64,000 nucleotides of DNA. Origin: JTS-AC122 sp050246015. GTDB lineage: Bacteria > Planctomycetota > Phycisphaerae > Phycisphaerales > UBA1924. Made by a program: the position numbers and the translations under genes. This document shows positions 8,235-19,491 of this stretch, one piece after another. The stretch spans positions 372,001 to 436,000 of the forward strand of contig JBFWWU010000001.1 in assembly GCA_050246015.1 (NCBI GenBank), in the 5' to 3' direction. The number at the start of each line of letters is the position of its first letter. Positions within the stretch are counted from its first letter, which is position 1. The notes below the pieces were generated by a model, which was not told where the DNA came from, did not search any database, and saw only the letters and a list, made by a program, of their open reading frames with translations.

Positions 8235-10918
8235 GGCCCTTCCCCCCGGCGCCGCGCCGCTTCCTGTTCCCATCGCTCCGCCTGGGCCGGCGGCCCGATC
8301 TGCCGGTAGATCTCCGCGAGCCGCGACGCGAACTCCGCGTTGGTCGGAGCCAGTTCCGCCGCTGCCTGCATCGCCTTGGCCGCCTCCGCGGGCCGGTTGG
8401 CGATCATGTACGCCACCGCCAGGTCATGACGCAGCGCCGCGTCGCTCGGGCGTTGCGCCGCGGCGAGTTCGAGCAGCGGCACGGCGCTCGCGGCGTCGCC
8501 GACGCCGAGATACTGCGACGCCGCGCTCATCTGGAACGTCGCCTGAGACGCGCCGAGTTTCACGCCCGCTTCCAGCAGCGCCTTGCCTCGTTCCACTCGG
8601 CCCGTCTGGAGCAGGAACCCGCCGGCGGAGATGTTGACGTTCGCCGCCACCGGCCGGTGGTACGCTCCGAGGTGACCTTCGGTCAGTTCCTGCGCACGCC
8701 CGGCCGCTCGCTCGGCGACGCTGGCCCCCTCTTCGACCAGCCCAATCTGCGCGAGCATGATCCCTGCCTGCAACATCGCCGGCGGCTCCGACGTATCCGC
8801 CGACAGCCGCCTCAGGATGCCCTCCGCCTTGTCCTTCTTGTTCACCGCCAAGTACCCACGCGCGATATTCAGGACCGTCCCCCACGGCGGGGCGTGCTTG
8901 GCGCCGGCGACCACGGCGTCGGCCCGGTCCAGCGCCTTCTCCGCATCCGCCCCGCGCCCGCACCGCGATAGCCCCGCCGCCACGGGCACCAGCACGTCCA
9001 GATTCGTTCCCGCCTCCTCGATCGATCGCTTGAACAACTCCGCGGCGTTGTCCGTGTTCCCCAGCGACAGTTCAAAGTACCCGTGGTCACGCAGCGTCGG
9101 CCCCACGTACTCGATGGTCTTCGCGGATTTCCCGAGGATCTCCTGGGCCTGTTCAAACTCTCGCCGCGCCTCGTCCTGCTTCCCGACCGCCCGGAGCGCC
9201 TGGGCGAGTTCGTTGCGTGTCTGCACGAGCGACGGGCTCACTTCGATCCACTGTCGCAGTTCCGCGATGATCGCCTCCATCGGCGCCCCGCGGCGCTGCA
9301 TCAGCCTGGCAAGGTCGATCACGATGTTGTCGTTTGGCTTCTGCCGCCGAAGCAGCGCCCGCGTGAACGACTCCGACTGCTCGAACTTCCCCACCACGGC
9401 GTGCATGTACGCCAGCCGCGCCAGCGATTCATTCGAATACGTCCATCCGAAGCCGCCGGCGCTCATCGGCCCCGCCCGCAGGTAGCGCCGGATCGCTTCG
9501 TTCGCCGCCGCTGCGTGCTCGGGCAGCGGGACAAACCCGGCCTGGATCGCCTGGGGAATCGTTGGCCCGGACTCCTCGAGCACCGCGTAGGCCTGCTCGG
9601 CGCGCCACAGTTCCGCACGCACCAGCCCGCCCCACGCCCCCGCCGCTAGGTACACCAGCGCCAGCACGATGAACACCATCCCGGCGGGGCGCAGCCTGCC
9701 GCGCAACTTCAGTTGCACATTCTGCACCCGCGCGCTGGGCACCCTGGCCAGTTGCAGCAACTTCCACACCACGAACACCCCGATCCCCGCCATCCCGACC
9801 GCCATGAGCAGCGGCACCTCGTTCAGAAACGACCGGTAGCACCACAGCAGCACCACGAAGAGCACGACGGCCGCCCACTCCTGCCCGCGCGTCAGGTCAT
9901 ACTGCTTCAGCGACGACCGTTTCGCTTGCCGGCGCTGCCCGGCCTCCGGGCTCCGCGGCCTGGCCAGCACCGCGGGTTTTCCAAATCCGAAGTACAACGC
10001 GTCGTTCGGGCACGTGTTCACGCAGTCCATGCACTTCATGCACCCCGGGTTCACCACCATCCCGAAGTCCCGCACTTCCTCGTGCACGCGGACATTGGAC
10101 GTGCACACCGCCGTGCAGTGCCCGCACCCCTCGCACGCATCGGTGACCCGGATCTTCCCCGGTGAAACCAGGTCCAGCGGCGCGAAGAAGCCCCCGTACG
10201 GGCACCCGTACGTGCAGAATCCCTTGTTGCCCAGGAAATACACCACCGCAAACCCGACCACCAGAAAAAACGGGATCGCGACGTACCACGGCGCGAACGT
10301 CGCCCAGAAGTCCTTGACGATGAACTCCTGCGTGATGCGATCGATCGGCGGGATACTCCCCAGCCAGTTCGGAAGGCGCCCGAACTCGTTGCCCACCATC
10401 GGCGTCAGGACGTGCCGCTTGAACGTCGGCCACAGAAACATGTACGACCCGATCCCCAGCGGGATCCACAGCATCAGCCTCGACCGGAACGGCCTCGGAC
10501 GAACGCCAAGCCGCGACATGATCCACGAGCACGAATCCTGCAGCGCCACGATGTGGCACCCCCAGCCGCAGAAGAACCGCCCGAACACCAGCGTCGCCAG
10601 CAGCGCCGCGCTGAAGAACACGAACCCGGTGTTCACCACGCCCTCTTCGAGCGTCTTCATGGATTCCGACGGCTCGACCGGGGAGAGCGTGCTGCCGCGC
10701 ACCATCCACTGGATCACGTGGATCGCGATCGCGAGATTGACCAGCGTCAGGACGACCGCCCGCCATCGCCCCGTGCGCGAGCCCCCGAGCCTCACTTGAT
10801 GGGTCGATCCCACCTGCGGCAGCGCGATCGTGCGCCCCGCTTTGGACGCGTGATCGCCGGCACAGTTCTGGCGCGTGGCGGGTGCGTGCGTTGGAGAGTG
10901 TCCGCCGGCGGTCGACAT
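8231..10918 (-). CDS. Membrane 4Fe-4S protein (NosR/NapH/CcoG-like) fused to TPR repeats
   Basis: 895 residues. TM1 is at about 53-71, and TM2 at 95-113 leads into FCGWGCH (116-122). More membrane segments lie at about 147-163 and 212-229, then CTYGCP (235-240). Two clusters of ferredoxin type follow: Cys262/265/268/272 and Cys293/296/299/303. Two membrane spans (about 345-390 and 415-435) precede a C-terminal half of tetratricopeptide-like helices rich in Ala and Leu up to residue 880. The first half matches the polyferredoxin membrane proteins that pass electrons across or along the membrane in nitrate, nitrous-oxide or cbb3-assembly systems. The fused TPR half is unusual. The stop overlaps the cyclase start, so the two are one operon. 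The exact redox partner is unknown. Confidence 0.82.
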   Translation of the reverse strand: MSTAGGHSPTHAPATRQNCAGDHASKAGRTIALPQVGSTHQVRLGGSRTGRWRAVVLTLVNLAIAIHVIQWMVRGSTLSPVEPSESMKTLEEGVVNTGFVFFSAALLATLVFGRFFCGWGCHIVALQDSCSWIMSRLGVRPRPFRSRLMLWIPLGIGSYMFLWPTFKRHVLTPMVGNEFGRLPNWLGSIPPIDRITQEFIVKDFWATFAPWYVAIPFFLVVGFAVVYFLGNKGFCTYGCPYGGFFAPLDLVSPGKIRVTDACEGCGHCTAVCTSNVRVHEEVRDFGMVVNPGCMKCMDCVNTCPNDALYFGFGKPAVLARPRSPEAGQRRQAKRSSLKQYDLTRGQEWAAVVLFVVLLWCYRSFLNEVPLLMAVGMAGIGVFVVWKLLQLARVPSARVQNVQLKLRGRLRPAGMVFIVLALVYLAAGAWGGLVRAELWRAEQAYAVLEESGPTIPQAIQAGFVPLPEHAAAANEAIRRYLRAGPMSAGGFGWTYSNESLARLAYMHAVVGKFEQSESFTRALLRRQKPNDNIVIDLARLMQRRGAPMEAIIAELRQWIEVSPSLVQTRNELAQALRAVGKQDEARREFEQAQEILGKSAKTIEYVGPTLRDHGYFELSLGNTDNAAELFKRSIEEAGTNLDVLVPVAAGLSRCGRGADAEKALDRADAVVAGAKHAPPWGTVLNIARGYLAVNKKDKAEGILRRLSADTSEPPAMLQAGIMLAQIGLVEEGASVAERAAGRAQELTEGHLGAYHRPVAANVNISAGGFLLQTGRVERGKALLEAGVKLGASQATFQMSAASQYLGVGDAASAVPLLELAAAQRPSDAALRHDLAVAYMIANRPAEAAKAMQAAAELAPTNAEFASRLAEIYRQIGPPAQAERWEQEAARRRGEGP

Positions 10919-11065
10919 CGATGGGGAAATATACGTCGCTGCACGCCTTCGAGGTTCACGCCCGGCCGACGGGACTCCTCACGCCCCGGCCACCCCCTTG
11001 ATACGCTGACGTGAATAATGAGACCCCGGGGACCAGGGATCAAGCGACCAACTCCCGAGCACGCC

Positions 11066-12724
<1,659 letters not shown>

Positions 12725-12793
12725 GCAGCCGCCGCTGATCCACGCTCGATTGGTGACTCTCCTTCTCTCGCCCCAACTAGCGGAACTCGATCC

Positions 12794-13324
12794 ATGCCGG
12801 AAATCGAACACCTCAAGCAACTGATCCGCGACGTGCCGGATTTTCCCAAGCCCGGTATCGTGTTCAAGGACTTCACCCCCCTGCTCCGCGATCCCGCGGG
12901 GCTGGCGCTGGCCGTCGAACTCATGGCCAATCCCTACCGCGGCAAGAACGTGGACCTGGTCATCGGCGCCGAGTCCCGCGGGTTCATCTTCGGCATCGCC
13001 CTGGCGCAGGCGCTCTCCGCGGGCTTCGTGCCCGTGCGCAAGCCCGGAAAACTCCCCGCGAAGAAACTCACGCTCAGCTACGAACTCGAATACGGCTCGG
13101 ACACCCTCGAAATCCATGAAGACGCCATCGCCCCCGGGCAGCGCGTGCTCCTCGTGGACGACCTCCTGGCCACCGGGGGCACCATGCAGGCCTGCTGCCA
13201 ACTCGTCCGCTCGATGAGGGCGAACATCATCGGCATCACCGTGCTGATCGAACTTGTGTTCCTGGATGGACGCCGACGGCTGCGCGAGTTCGGCGAGGCC
13301 CACAGCGTGCTCAGGTACGACTGA
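12794..13324 (+). CDS. apt: Adenine phosphoribosyltransferase
   Basis: 176 residues, the normal length. The PRPP-binding motif VLLVDDLLATGGT lies near residues 118-130, preceded by VIGAESRGFIFG (the conserved ESRGF loop) and FVPVRKPGKLPAKK. It salvages adenine to AMP with PRPP in the cytoplasm. The opening PDFPKPGIVFKDFTPLL is highly typical of bacterial Apt. Its last 14 bases overlap, tail to tail, the convergent CBM48-like gene. Confidence 0.95.
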   Translation: MPEIEHLKQLIRDVPDFPKPGIVFKDFTPLLRDPAGLALAVELMANPYRGKNVDLVIGAESRGFIFGIALAQALSAGFVPVRKPGKLPAKKLTLSYELEYGSDTLEIHEDAIAPGQRVLLVDDLLATGGTMQACCQLVRSMRANIIGITVLIELVFLDGRRRLREFGEAHSVLRYD

Positions 13325-13751
13325 AACGCCGTCCCACGCCGGCATCCGACACGCCCCGTTCGCCACGCCGCGATGCCTGCTCTCTGGGCTTGGCCTCGGC
13401 GTTGCGACCGGGCAACTCGCGCCGCTCCCGCGTGGCCAGTTCCGCCGCGTCGCGGCGCCCTTCACCGCTGCAACTGATGTGGCTGATCCATCGCCCATCC
13501 GAGTTCCGGCGAAGCCCCCCGGCCGCGTAGTCCGCCAGCCACGTGCATCCATCGACGAGATAACAGAACTCATGCTCCCCCGCGGGCAGGCTCGCTTCCG
13601 CCGCCCACCAGCCCGGCTCGACCTCGTCCGGTTCCAGTTCCACCGCCAGCGACGGATCCCACCCGTTGAATGTTCCCAGAAGTTCCACCGATGTCGCGTG
13701 CGGCTGATACACCCGAAACTCGTGCGCGTAGTCCGTTCTGCAGGTCACCAT
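13311..13751 (-). CDS. Small protein with a glycogen-binding (CBM48/AMPK-type) E-set domain
   Basis: 146 residues. Residues 8-90 read as one isoamylase-N/CBM48 beta-sandwich: FRVYQPHATSVELLGTFNGWDP, then PGWWAAEASLPAGEHEFCYLVDGCTWLADYAAGG, with the carbohydrate-contacting Trp and Asn positions in FNGWD. No catalytic domain is attached. The C-terminal 50 residues are charged and low-complexity (many Arg, Glu and Ala). Such free-standing modules bind alpha-glucans or act as regulatory subunits. No glycogen gene is next to it. The end overlaps apt by 14 bases. Confidence 0.78.
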   Translation of the reverse strand: MVTCRTDYAHEFRVYQPHATSVELLGTFNGWDPSLAVELEPDEVEPGWWAAEASLPAGEHEFCYLVDGCTWLADYAAGGLRRNSDGRWISHISCSGEGRRDAAELATRERRELPGRNAEAKPREQASRRGERGVSDAGVGRRFSRT

Positions 13752-14005
13752 ATTTTCGGCTCCATCCGACCCCGGTCGGCTCGTTGTGCCCGGCTCACGT
13801 CATCAGCCGCGCCCTCACCTGCGCGAGAACGCCAAGGCCCCTCAGATGAGATCTGAGCCAGATCGGCACAATGCTCCGCTGACTGTCTCTATGATGAACG
13901 ATGCGACCTCAGGTTGCAGCCCGCAAACCCGTTTTTCGGCGCAGATTATGCCGAAATAATGTCTTCGATGCCCCGAACGGAGTGGGCGACACAGGCCCCG
14001 CACGT

Positions 14006-14902
14006 TCATCCGGGTCGAGAACTCATCGCCGTGCGCAGCGTGCGGATCGCATGCTCGCGAATACCCCCTTCCAGGGGCAGTCTCGGCGGACGAACGCGCT
14101 CGCTGCCGTAGCCGACTTCCTGCTGGACCAACTTGATCAGGTGGACAAACTCGGGCACCACGTCCATCCGAAGCAGCGGCAGGAACCAGCGATACAACTC
14201 CATCGCGTCCTTCATGCGTCCTTCGCGCGCGAGGGTGAAGAGCCGGACCGATTCGGCCGGGAACGCGTTGACAAGCCCCGCGATCCAGCCCACGGCGCCC
14301 ATCGCGATGCCCTCGACGATCAGGTCGTCCACGCCGACGAGCAGCGCCAGTCGATCTCCGAGGATCGATCGAATCGCGGCGAGCCGACGGATGTCGGCGC
14401 TTGACTCCTTCACGGCGTGGAGATTCGCCAGCGAACCGGTGAGTTCGGCCATCTGATCCGGGAGAACGTCCGCGCCGTACGCGATCGGGTTGTTGTAGAG
14501 CATGCACGAGAGGGGCGTGGCGCTCATCACCGACGCGAAGTAGGCGCGCGTCTCGCGCCAACTTCCCTTGTACGCGTACGGGGGCAGGACCATCAGGCCC
14601 GCGCAGCCGCAGTCCGCGGCGAGTTTCGCCAGGTCGATCGCTTCCCTGGTGGACAGCGCTGAGATCGCGGCGATCATCGGCGTGCGGCCGAGCGCGCGGA
14701 CACAGCACGTCCAGAGCGCCGCCTTTTCCTCGCGCGTGAGCGTGCCGCCTTCGCCGAGCGAGCCGGGCGAGACGATCCCGGTGCAGCCATGGGAGACCAT
14801 CCACGCGGCGTGCTCGGCGACAAAGCCGCTGTCAACGCTGAGGTCTTCGTTGAACGCGGTGGTGATGGCGGGAATCACGCCCTGCCAGTTCGCTTGGTTC
14901 AT
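14006..14902 (-). CDS. Dihydrodipicolinate synthase family class I aldolase
   Basis: 298 residues from ATG 14902; the frame beyond it is the antisense shadow of hrpA. DapA-family TIM barrel: VIPAITTAFNEDLSVD, the substrate loop SPGSLGEGGTL (45-54), Tyr136 in LYNNPIAYG and the Schiff-base Lys165 in LHAVKESSADIRR. The loop has SLGEGG where true DapA has TTGES-like residues, so pyruvate-dependent lyases or hydratases such as 4-hydroxy-2-oxoproline or keto-sugar-acid aldolases are as likely as lysine synthesis. No lysine genes are nearby. The gene diverges from hrpA with an 83-base gap. Confidence 0.85.
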   Translation of the reverse strand: MNQANWQGVIPAITTAFNEDLSVDSGFVAEHAAWMVSHGCTGIVSPGSLGEGGTLTREEKAALWTCCVRALGRTPMIAAISALSTREAIDLAKLAADCGCAGLMVLPPYAYKGSWRETRAYFASVMSATPLSCMLYNNPIAYGADVLPDQMAELTGSLANLHAVKESSADIRRLAAIRSILGDRLALLVGVDDLIVEGIAMGAVGWIAGLVNAFPAESVRLFTLAREGRMKDAMELYRWFLPLLRMDVVPEFVHLIKLVQQEVGYGSERVRPPRLPLEGGIREHAIRTLRTAMSSRPG

Positions 14903-14985
14903 GCGCGCATGATAGACGCCGCTCGGCACGCTCTGGGTGCCCGCACACAGCCGCATGAACGCACGGCGGCGCGTACCTTTGCCCG

Positions 14986-17900
14986 TTGCGTGAACTGCTG
15001 GATCAACTCCGCGGACGGATCGACGACGCGATGAGCGGCGATCGACGCCGGCTGCGCGCGCTCGCGGAGTCCATCGAGCATCGTTTGCAGGTTGGGCAGC
15101 CCGCCGACCGGGCGATCGTACGCCTGAGGGACGGGCTCGACGCATCCGCCTTGCGTGCCCGGCGCCGGCTGGAGACCATGCCGCGTCCGACGTTTCCGGG
15201 CGATCTTCCCATCGTGCAGCACAAGACCGAGATCGAGCGCGCCATCCGCGATCATCAGGTGGTGGTGCTCTGCGGCGAGACGGGCTCAGGGAAGACGACG
15301 CAGCTTCCCAAGATCTGCCTGGAACTTGGGCGGGGCGCGCGGGGCGTGATCGGGCACACGCAGCCGCGGCGGATCGCCGCCCGCTCCGTCGCCGCGCGCG
15401 TCGCGGAGGAACTTGGCCAGCCACTCGGCACCGTCGTGGGTTACAAGGTCCGGTTCGGTGACAAGACGTCGCCCGACACCTGCATCAAGGTCATGACGGA
15501 TGGGATCCTGCTCGCCGAAGTCGCTTCCGACCCGCTCCTGGAGCAGTACGACACGCTGATCATCGATGAAGCACACGAACGATCGCTGAATATCGACTTT
15601 CTTTTGGGAATTATCAGGCGAATCCTGCCGCAGCGCCCGGATCTGAAACTCATCATCACCTCGGCGACGATCGATCCGCAGCGGTTCGCGCGGCACTTTG
15701 GGAACCCCGGCGCCGACTCTCCGGACTCGGCGCGCAGCAACGGCCGCTCTGCACAGTCGCAGACCTCGACCGGCGCGCACGAGTCGCCGGACGCCGGTAC
15801 GGGAAGGGAATCCGGATCGAGTGTGTCGCGCGTGACACTCGTTGGGGGTGTGCCGGTCGTTGAAGTCTCGGGGCGCACGTATCCGGTCGAGGTGCGGTAC
15901 CGGCCGATGCTGGCCGCGACGCCCGACGAGGACGAGCCCGACCTGGAGGAATCGATCCTGCGCGCGGTGGACGAGGTGCACGCGATCGGCCCCGGGGACA
16001 TCCTTATTTTTCTCTCGGGAGAGCGCGAGATCCGCGAGGCGGCCGAAGCGCTGCGTAAGCATCACCCGCCGGCGACGGAGATCCTGCCGCTGTACGCGCG
16101 ACTTTCGGCGGCGGAGCAGCAGCGGGTCTTTGAGCCGCACAAGGGCCGGCGGATCGTCCTGGCCACCAACGTCGCGGAAACGTCACTGACGGTGCCCGGG
16201 ATTCGCTATGTCATCGACCCGGGCACGGCCCGCGTGTCCCGGTACTCGACGCGGACCAAGGTCCAGCGGCTTCCGGTCGAGCCCGTCTCGCAAGCCGCCG
16301 CCGATCAGCGCACGGGACGCTGCGGACGAGTCGGGCCCGGCATGTGCATCCGGCTGTATTCCGAGGAAGACTACCTCGACCGGCCGCGGTTCACCGAGCC
16401 GGAAGTGCTGCGGACCAACCTCGCGAACGTGATCCTGCAGATGAAGGCGATGCGGCTGGGCGAGGTGGTCGATTTCCCGTTTGTCGATCCGCCCGAATCG
16501 CGGCTGATCCGCGATGGGTACGACACGCTGCACGAACTGGGCGCGGTGGACGAGCGCGGGGATCTCACGGCGCTGGGCACGGACCTGGCCCGGCTCCCGG
16601 TGGATCCGCGGATCGGGAGGATGCTGCTCGCGGCGAGGAGCGAGCATTGCCTGACGGAGGTGCTCATCATCGCCGCGGCGCTATCGGTGCAGGACCCGCG
16701 CGAGCGCCCGCTGGACAAGCAGGACGCCGCGGACGAGGCGCACAAGCGGTTCATCACCATTCCGCCGGGGAAGGACGGCCGGATGGGCGATCCGCGGGAC
16801 GCGTCGGATTTCGTCACGCTGTTGAACATGTGGCGTGCGTACCAGGCGGTGTCGGAGCACCTGTCTCACAGCAAACTGCGGCGGTGGTGCCACGAGCAGT
16901 TCCTGTCGTTCGTGCGCATGCGCGAGTGGCGCGACATCCACATGCAACTGCATTCTCTGGTGGCCGAGATGGGGATGATGCCCGCGGATCCGGGAGGAAG
17001 AGGCGAGGAGGCCGGCCGGGCGGCGTTGCCGGCGACAGGTCCGGGGCGGGGCGCCCGGCGGTCGCCGCGCGTGCCCGCTGCTTCGCGCGAGCCCGGTCGC
17101 AAGCGGGTGTCATATGACCCGGCGCGGCACGTGGAGGAAGACGCGGTGCACCGCGCGCTGCTGACGGGGCTGCTGTCCAACATCGGGGCCAAAGGGGAGG
17201 GGAAGGACGCGGCGCCCGGCGAATACCTGGGGACGCGGGGCAGCCGCTTCTTCATCTTCCCGGGCTCGGCGCTGCACCGGCAGAATCCGAAGTGGATCAT
17301 GGCGGCGGAGATCGTGCAGACGACGCGGATCTATGCGCGCACGGTGACGAAGGTGCACCCGTGGTGGATCGAGGAGGCGGCGGGGCACCTGGTCGAGCGG
17401 ACGTACACGGAGCCGCACTGGAACGCGGATCGCGCGCGGGTAGACGCGTTTGAGAAGGTGACGCTGTTCGGGCTTGAGATAGTGCCGCGCCGGGCGGTGC
17501 ACTACGGGCCGATTGACCCCAGGGCGTCGCGGGACCTGTTCATTCACCACGCGCTGGTGCTTGGCGAGTACGTGAGCAAGGCGCCGTTCTGCGTGCACAA
17601 CGCCGAGTTGATCGTGCACGTGAGGTCGCTGGAGGCCCGGGCGCGGACGAGCAACCTGCTGGCCTCGCCGGAGAAGCGGTACGACTTTTTTCATCAGCGG
17701 GTGCCGGCGCCCGGAGTGGCGGGCGGGGCGGCGTCGGGGTCGGCTCGATCGAGGGCGACGGTGTACAACGCGGAGACGTTCGAGGCGTGGCGCCGCGAGG
17801 CCGAGCGGCGCGACCCGCGGGTCTTGTTCATGTCGCCGGGCGACGTGATGGACGAGCGGCTCGCGGAGCGCATCACGCCCGAGGCGTACCCGGGCGCGAT

Positions 17901-19377
17901 AGGCCTCGGGGCCCGCGCGGACGATGTGGGGCGGGCGTCCCTTGAGTATCGCTACGAGCCCGGTCATCCGGACGACGGCGTCACCGCGATCATCCCGGTG
18001 GAAGCGCTCAGCGATATCAGCCAGTCGCGAGCGGAATGGCTTGTGCCCGGCCTGCTTCCCGAAAAGGTCACCGAACTCATCCGGTCGCTTCCCAAGGAGT
18101 ACCGGGTTCGGTTCGTGCCCGCGCCGGAGTTCGCGGCCAGGTGCGTTCCGTTGCTGGGCCCTGCCGACACGCCGCTGACCGAGGCGATCGCGCAGACGCT
18201 GCTGGATCTCACCGGCGTGCACATACCGGCCGATGCGTGGCGGAGCGGCGATCTGCCGCCTTACCTGCTGCTGAACTTCCGCGTGGTGGACGCGCAGGGC
18301 AAGGCGGTCGCATCGGGTCGAGACCTGGCGACACTGAAGCGTGACCTGCGAGCGAGATTGCGGGACGCGCTGGCCGAGATCCGCGACGAGCGGTACAACC
18401 GCCGGGGCGTCAAGACGTGGGACTTCGGGACGCTGCCAGAACGAGCCGAGGTGGTGAGTCGGGGCCTGACGATCACGGGGTACCCGGCGATCGTGGATGG
18501 GAGTTGGGACGGCGCGGCCCACGGGTCGGGGCACGAGCGGGCCGCGTCATCGCCGGGGGGCGGGGCGGGCACCGTGTCGCTTCGGCTGCTCGATTCACTC
18601 GACGCCGCGCGGGCCGCGTCGCGGGCGGGTGTGCGGCGTCTGTATGCGATCGCGATGGAAAAAGAACTGGCGTTCACGCTGCGGAACCTGCCGGGGTACC
18701 AGCGGCTTGTGATGCACTTTGCGAGCCTGGGCTCACCGGAGCAACTTCGGGCGGAGTTGTCGGATTTCATCGTTGAGCGGGCGTTCATGAAATCCGATGA
18801 AGCGGTGCGTTCCGAGGCACAGTTTCGAGCCCGGCTGGATCCCGGGTGGAGCGACCTGGCGCGAGTCTCGCAGGAATGCGCGGCGCTGGCGGGCGAGATT
18901 CTCGCGGCGTATCAGCCCGTCGCTTCGCTCGTGGGGTTTCGGCGCGAGGGCCTCACGGAGTCCAAGCGCGCGGCATCGGCCACGTTCGTGCCCGAGGCCT
19001 GGACGCACGCGGCGGAGGACATCCGCGCTCAACTGTCGCGCCTGATGCGGCCGTGGTTCCTGGTGGACACGCCCGCGCCGTGGCTGGTGCACTATCCGCG
19101 GTATCTGTCGGGGATCCGGCTGCGGTGGGAGAAACTGCAATCGCATGGCACCGATCGGGACGCGCGGTCGCTCGCGCAGATCGAGCCGCTCGAACGCGAG
19201 TGGGAGGCCCGCCGCATCCGCGACGCCGAGCGGGGCGGGGGCGATGCGGCGCTGTCGCATGTGAGATGGATGCTGGAGGAACTGCGCGTCTCGCTGTTCG
19301 CGCAGGAACTGCGGACGGCCGTCGCGGTGTCGGTCAAGCGGGTGAGCGAGCAACTGCGGGCGGCTGGGGGCGCGTGA
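14986..19377 (+). CDS. hrpA: DEAH-box ATP-dependent RNA helicase HrpA
   Basis: 1463 residues, a little over the usual 1300. The start is taken as TTG 14986. Motif I GETGSGKTTQLP is near residue 97, the DEAH box (IIDEAHERS) near 193, then TSATID, LATNVAETSLTVPGI and DQRTGRCGRVGPG for motifs III, V and VI. The helicase-associated and HrpA-specific C-terminal domains follow. A low-complexity Ser/Gly/Asp/Thr insertion lies at about 238-285, between motif III and the second RecA domain, and a second Arg/Gly/Pro insertion lies near 665-705. HrpA-type enzymes unwind or process RNA and rescue stalled ribosomes in the cytoplasm. The gene stands alone, divergent from the aldolase gene. Confidence 0.93.
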   Translation: MRELLDQLRGRIDDAMSGDRRRLRALAESIEHRLQVGQPADRAIVRLRDGLDASALRARRRLETMPRPTFPGDLPIVQHKTEIERAIRDHQVVVLCGETGSGKTTQLPKICLELGRGARGVIGHTQPRRIAARSVAARVAEELGQPLGTVVGYKVRFGDKTSPDTCIKVMTDGILLAEVASDPLLEQYDTLIIDEAHERSLNIDFLLGIIRRILPQRPDLKLIITSATIDPQRFARHFGNPGADSPDSARSNGRSAQSQTSTGAHESPDAGTGRESGSSVSRVTLVGGVPVVEVSGRTYPVEVRYRPMLAATPDEDEPDLEESILRAVDEVHAIGPGDILIFLSGEREIREAAEALRKHHPPATEILPLYARLSAAEQQRVFEPHKGRRIVLATNVAETSLTVPGIRYVIDPGTARVSRYSTRTKVQRLPVEPVSQAAADQRTGRCGRVGPGMCIRLYSEEDYLDRPRFTEPEVLRTNLANVILQMKAMRLGEVVDFPFVDPPESRLIRDGYDTLHELGAVDERGDLTALGTDLARLPVDPRIGRMLLAARSEHCLTEVLIIAAALSVQDPRERPLDKQDAADEAHKRFITIPPGKDGRMGDPRDASDFVTLLNMWRAYQAVSEHLSHSKLRRWCHEQFLSFVRMREWRDIHMQLHSLVAEMGMMPADPGGRGEEAGRAALPATGPGRGARRSPRVPAASREPGRKRVSYDPARHVEEDAVHRALLTGLLSNIGAKGEGKDAAPGEYLGTRGSRFFIFPGSALHRQNPKWIMAAEIVQTTRIYARTVTKVHPWWIEEAAGHLVERTYTEPHWNADRARVDAFEKVTLFGLEIVPRRAVHYGPIDPRASRDLFIHHALVLGEYVSKAPFCVHNAELIVHVRSLEARARTSNLLASPEKRYDFFHQRVPAPGVAGGAASGSARSRATVYNAETFEAWRREAERRDPRVLFMSPGDVMDERLAERITPEAYPGAIGLGARADDVGRASLEYRYEPGHPDDGVTAIIPVEALSDISQSRAEWLVPGLLPEKVTELIRSLPKEYRVRFVPAPEFAARCVPLLGPADTPLTEAIAQTLLDLTGVHIPADAWRSGDLPPYLLLNFRVVDAQGKAVASGRDLATLKRDLRARLRDALAEIRDERYNRRGVKTWDFGTLPERAEVVSRGLTITGYPAIVDGSWDGAAHGSGHERAASSPGGGAGTVSLRLLDSLDAARAASRAGVRRLYAIAMEKELAFTLRNLPGYQRLVMHFASLGSPEQLRAELSDFIVERAFMKSDEAVRSEAQFRARLDPGWSDLARVSQECAALAGEILAAYQPVASLVGFRREGLTESKRAASATFVPEAWTHAAEDIRAQLSRLMRPWFLVDTPAPWLVHYPRYLSGIRLRWEKLQSHGTDRDARSLAQIEPLEREWEARRIRDAERGGGDAALSHVRWMLEELRVSLFAQELRTAVAVSVKRVSEQLRAAGGA

Positions 19378-19491
19378 GGCTCATGTTCCCGCGGCGGGCA
19401 TCGCCGCGATCCGCGTGAGCGCCGCTACTCTCTTGGGCTTCATCCCACGTCGTCCCGGTGCACGTAATTGACCGCGCGAACCGAGATCAAC

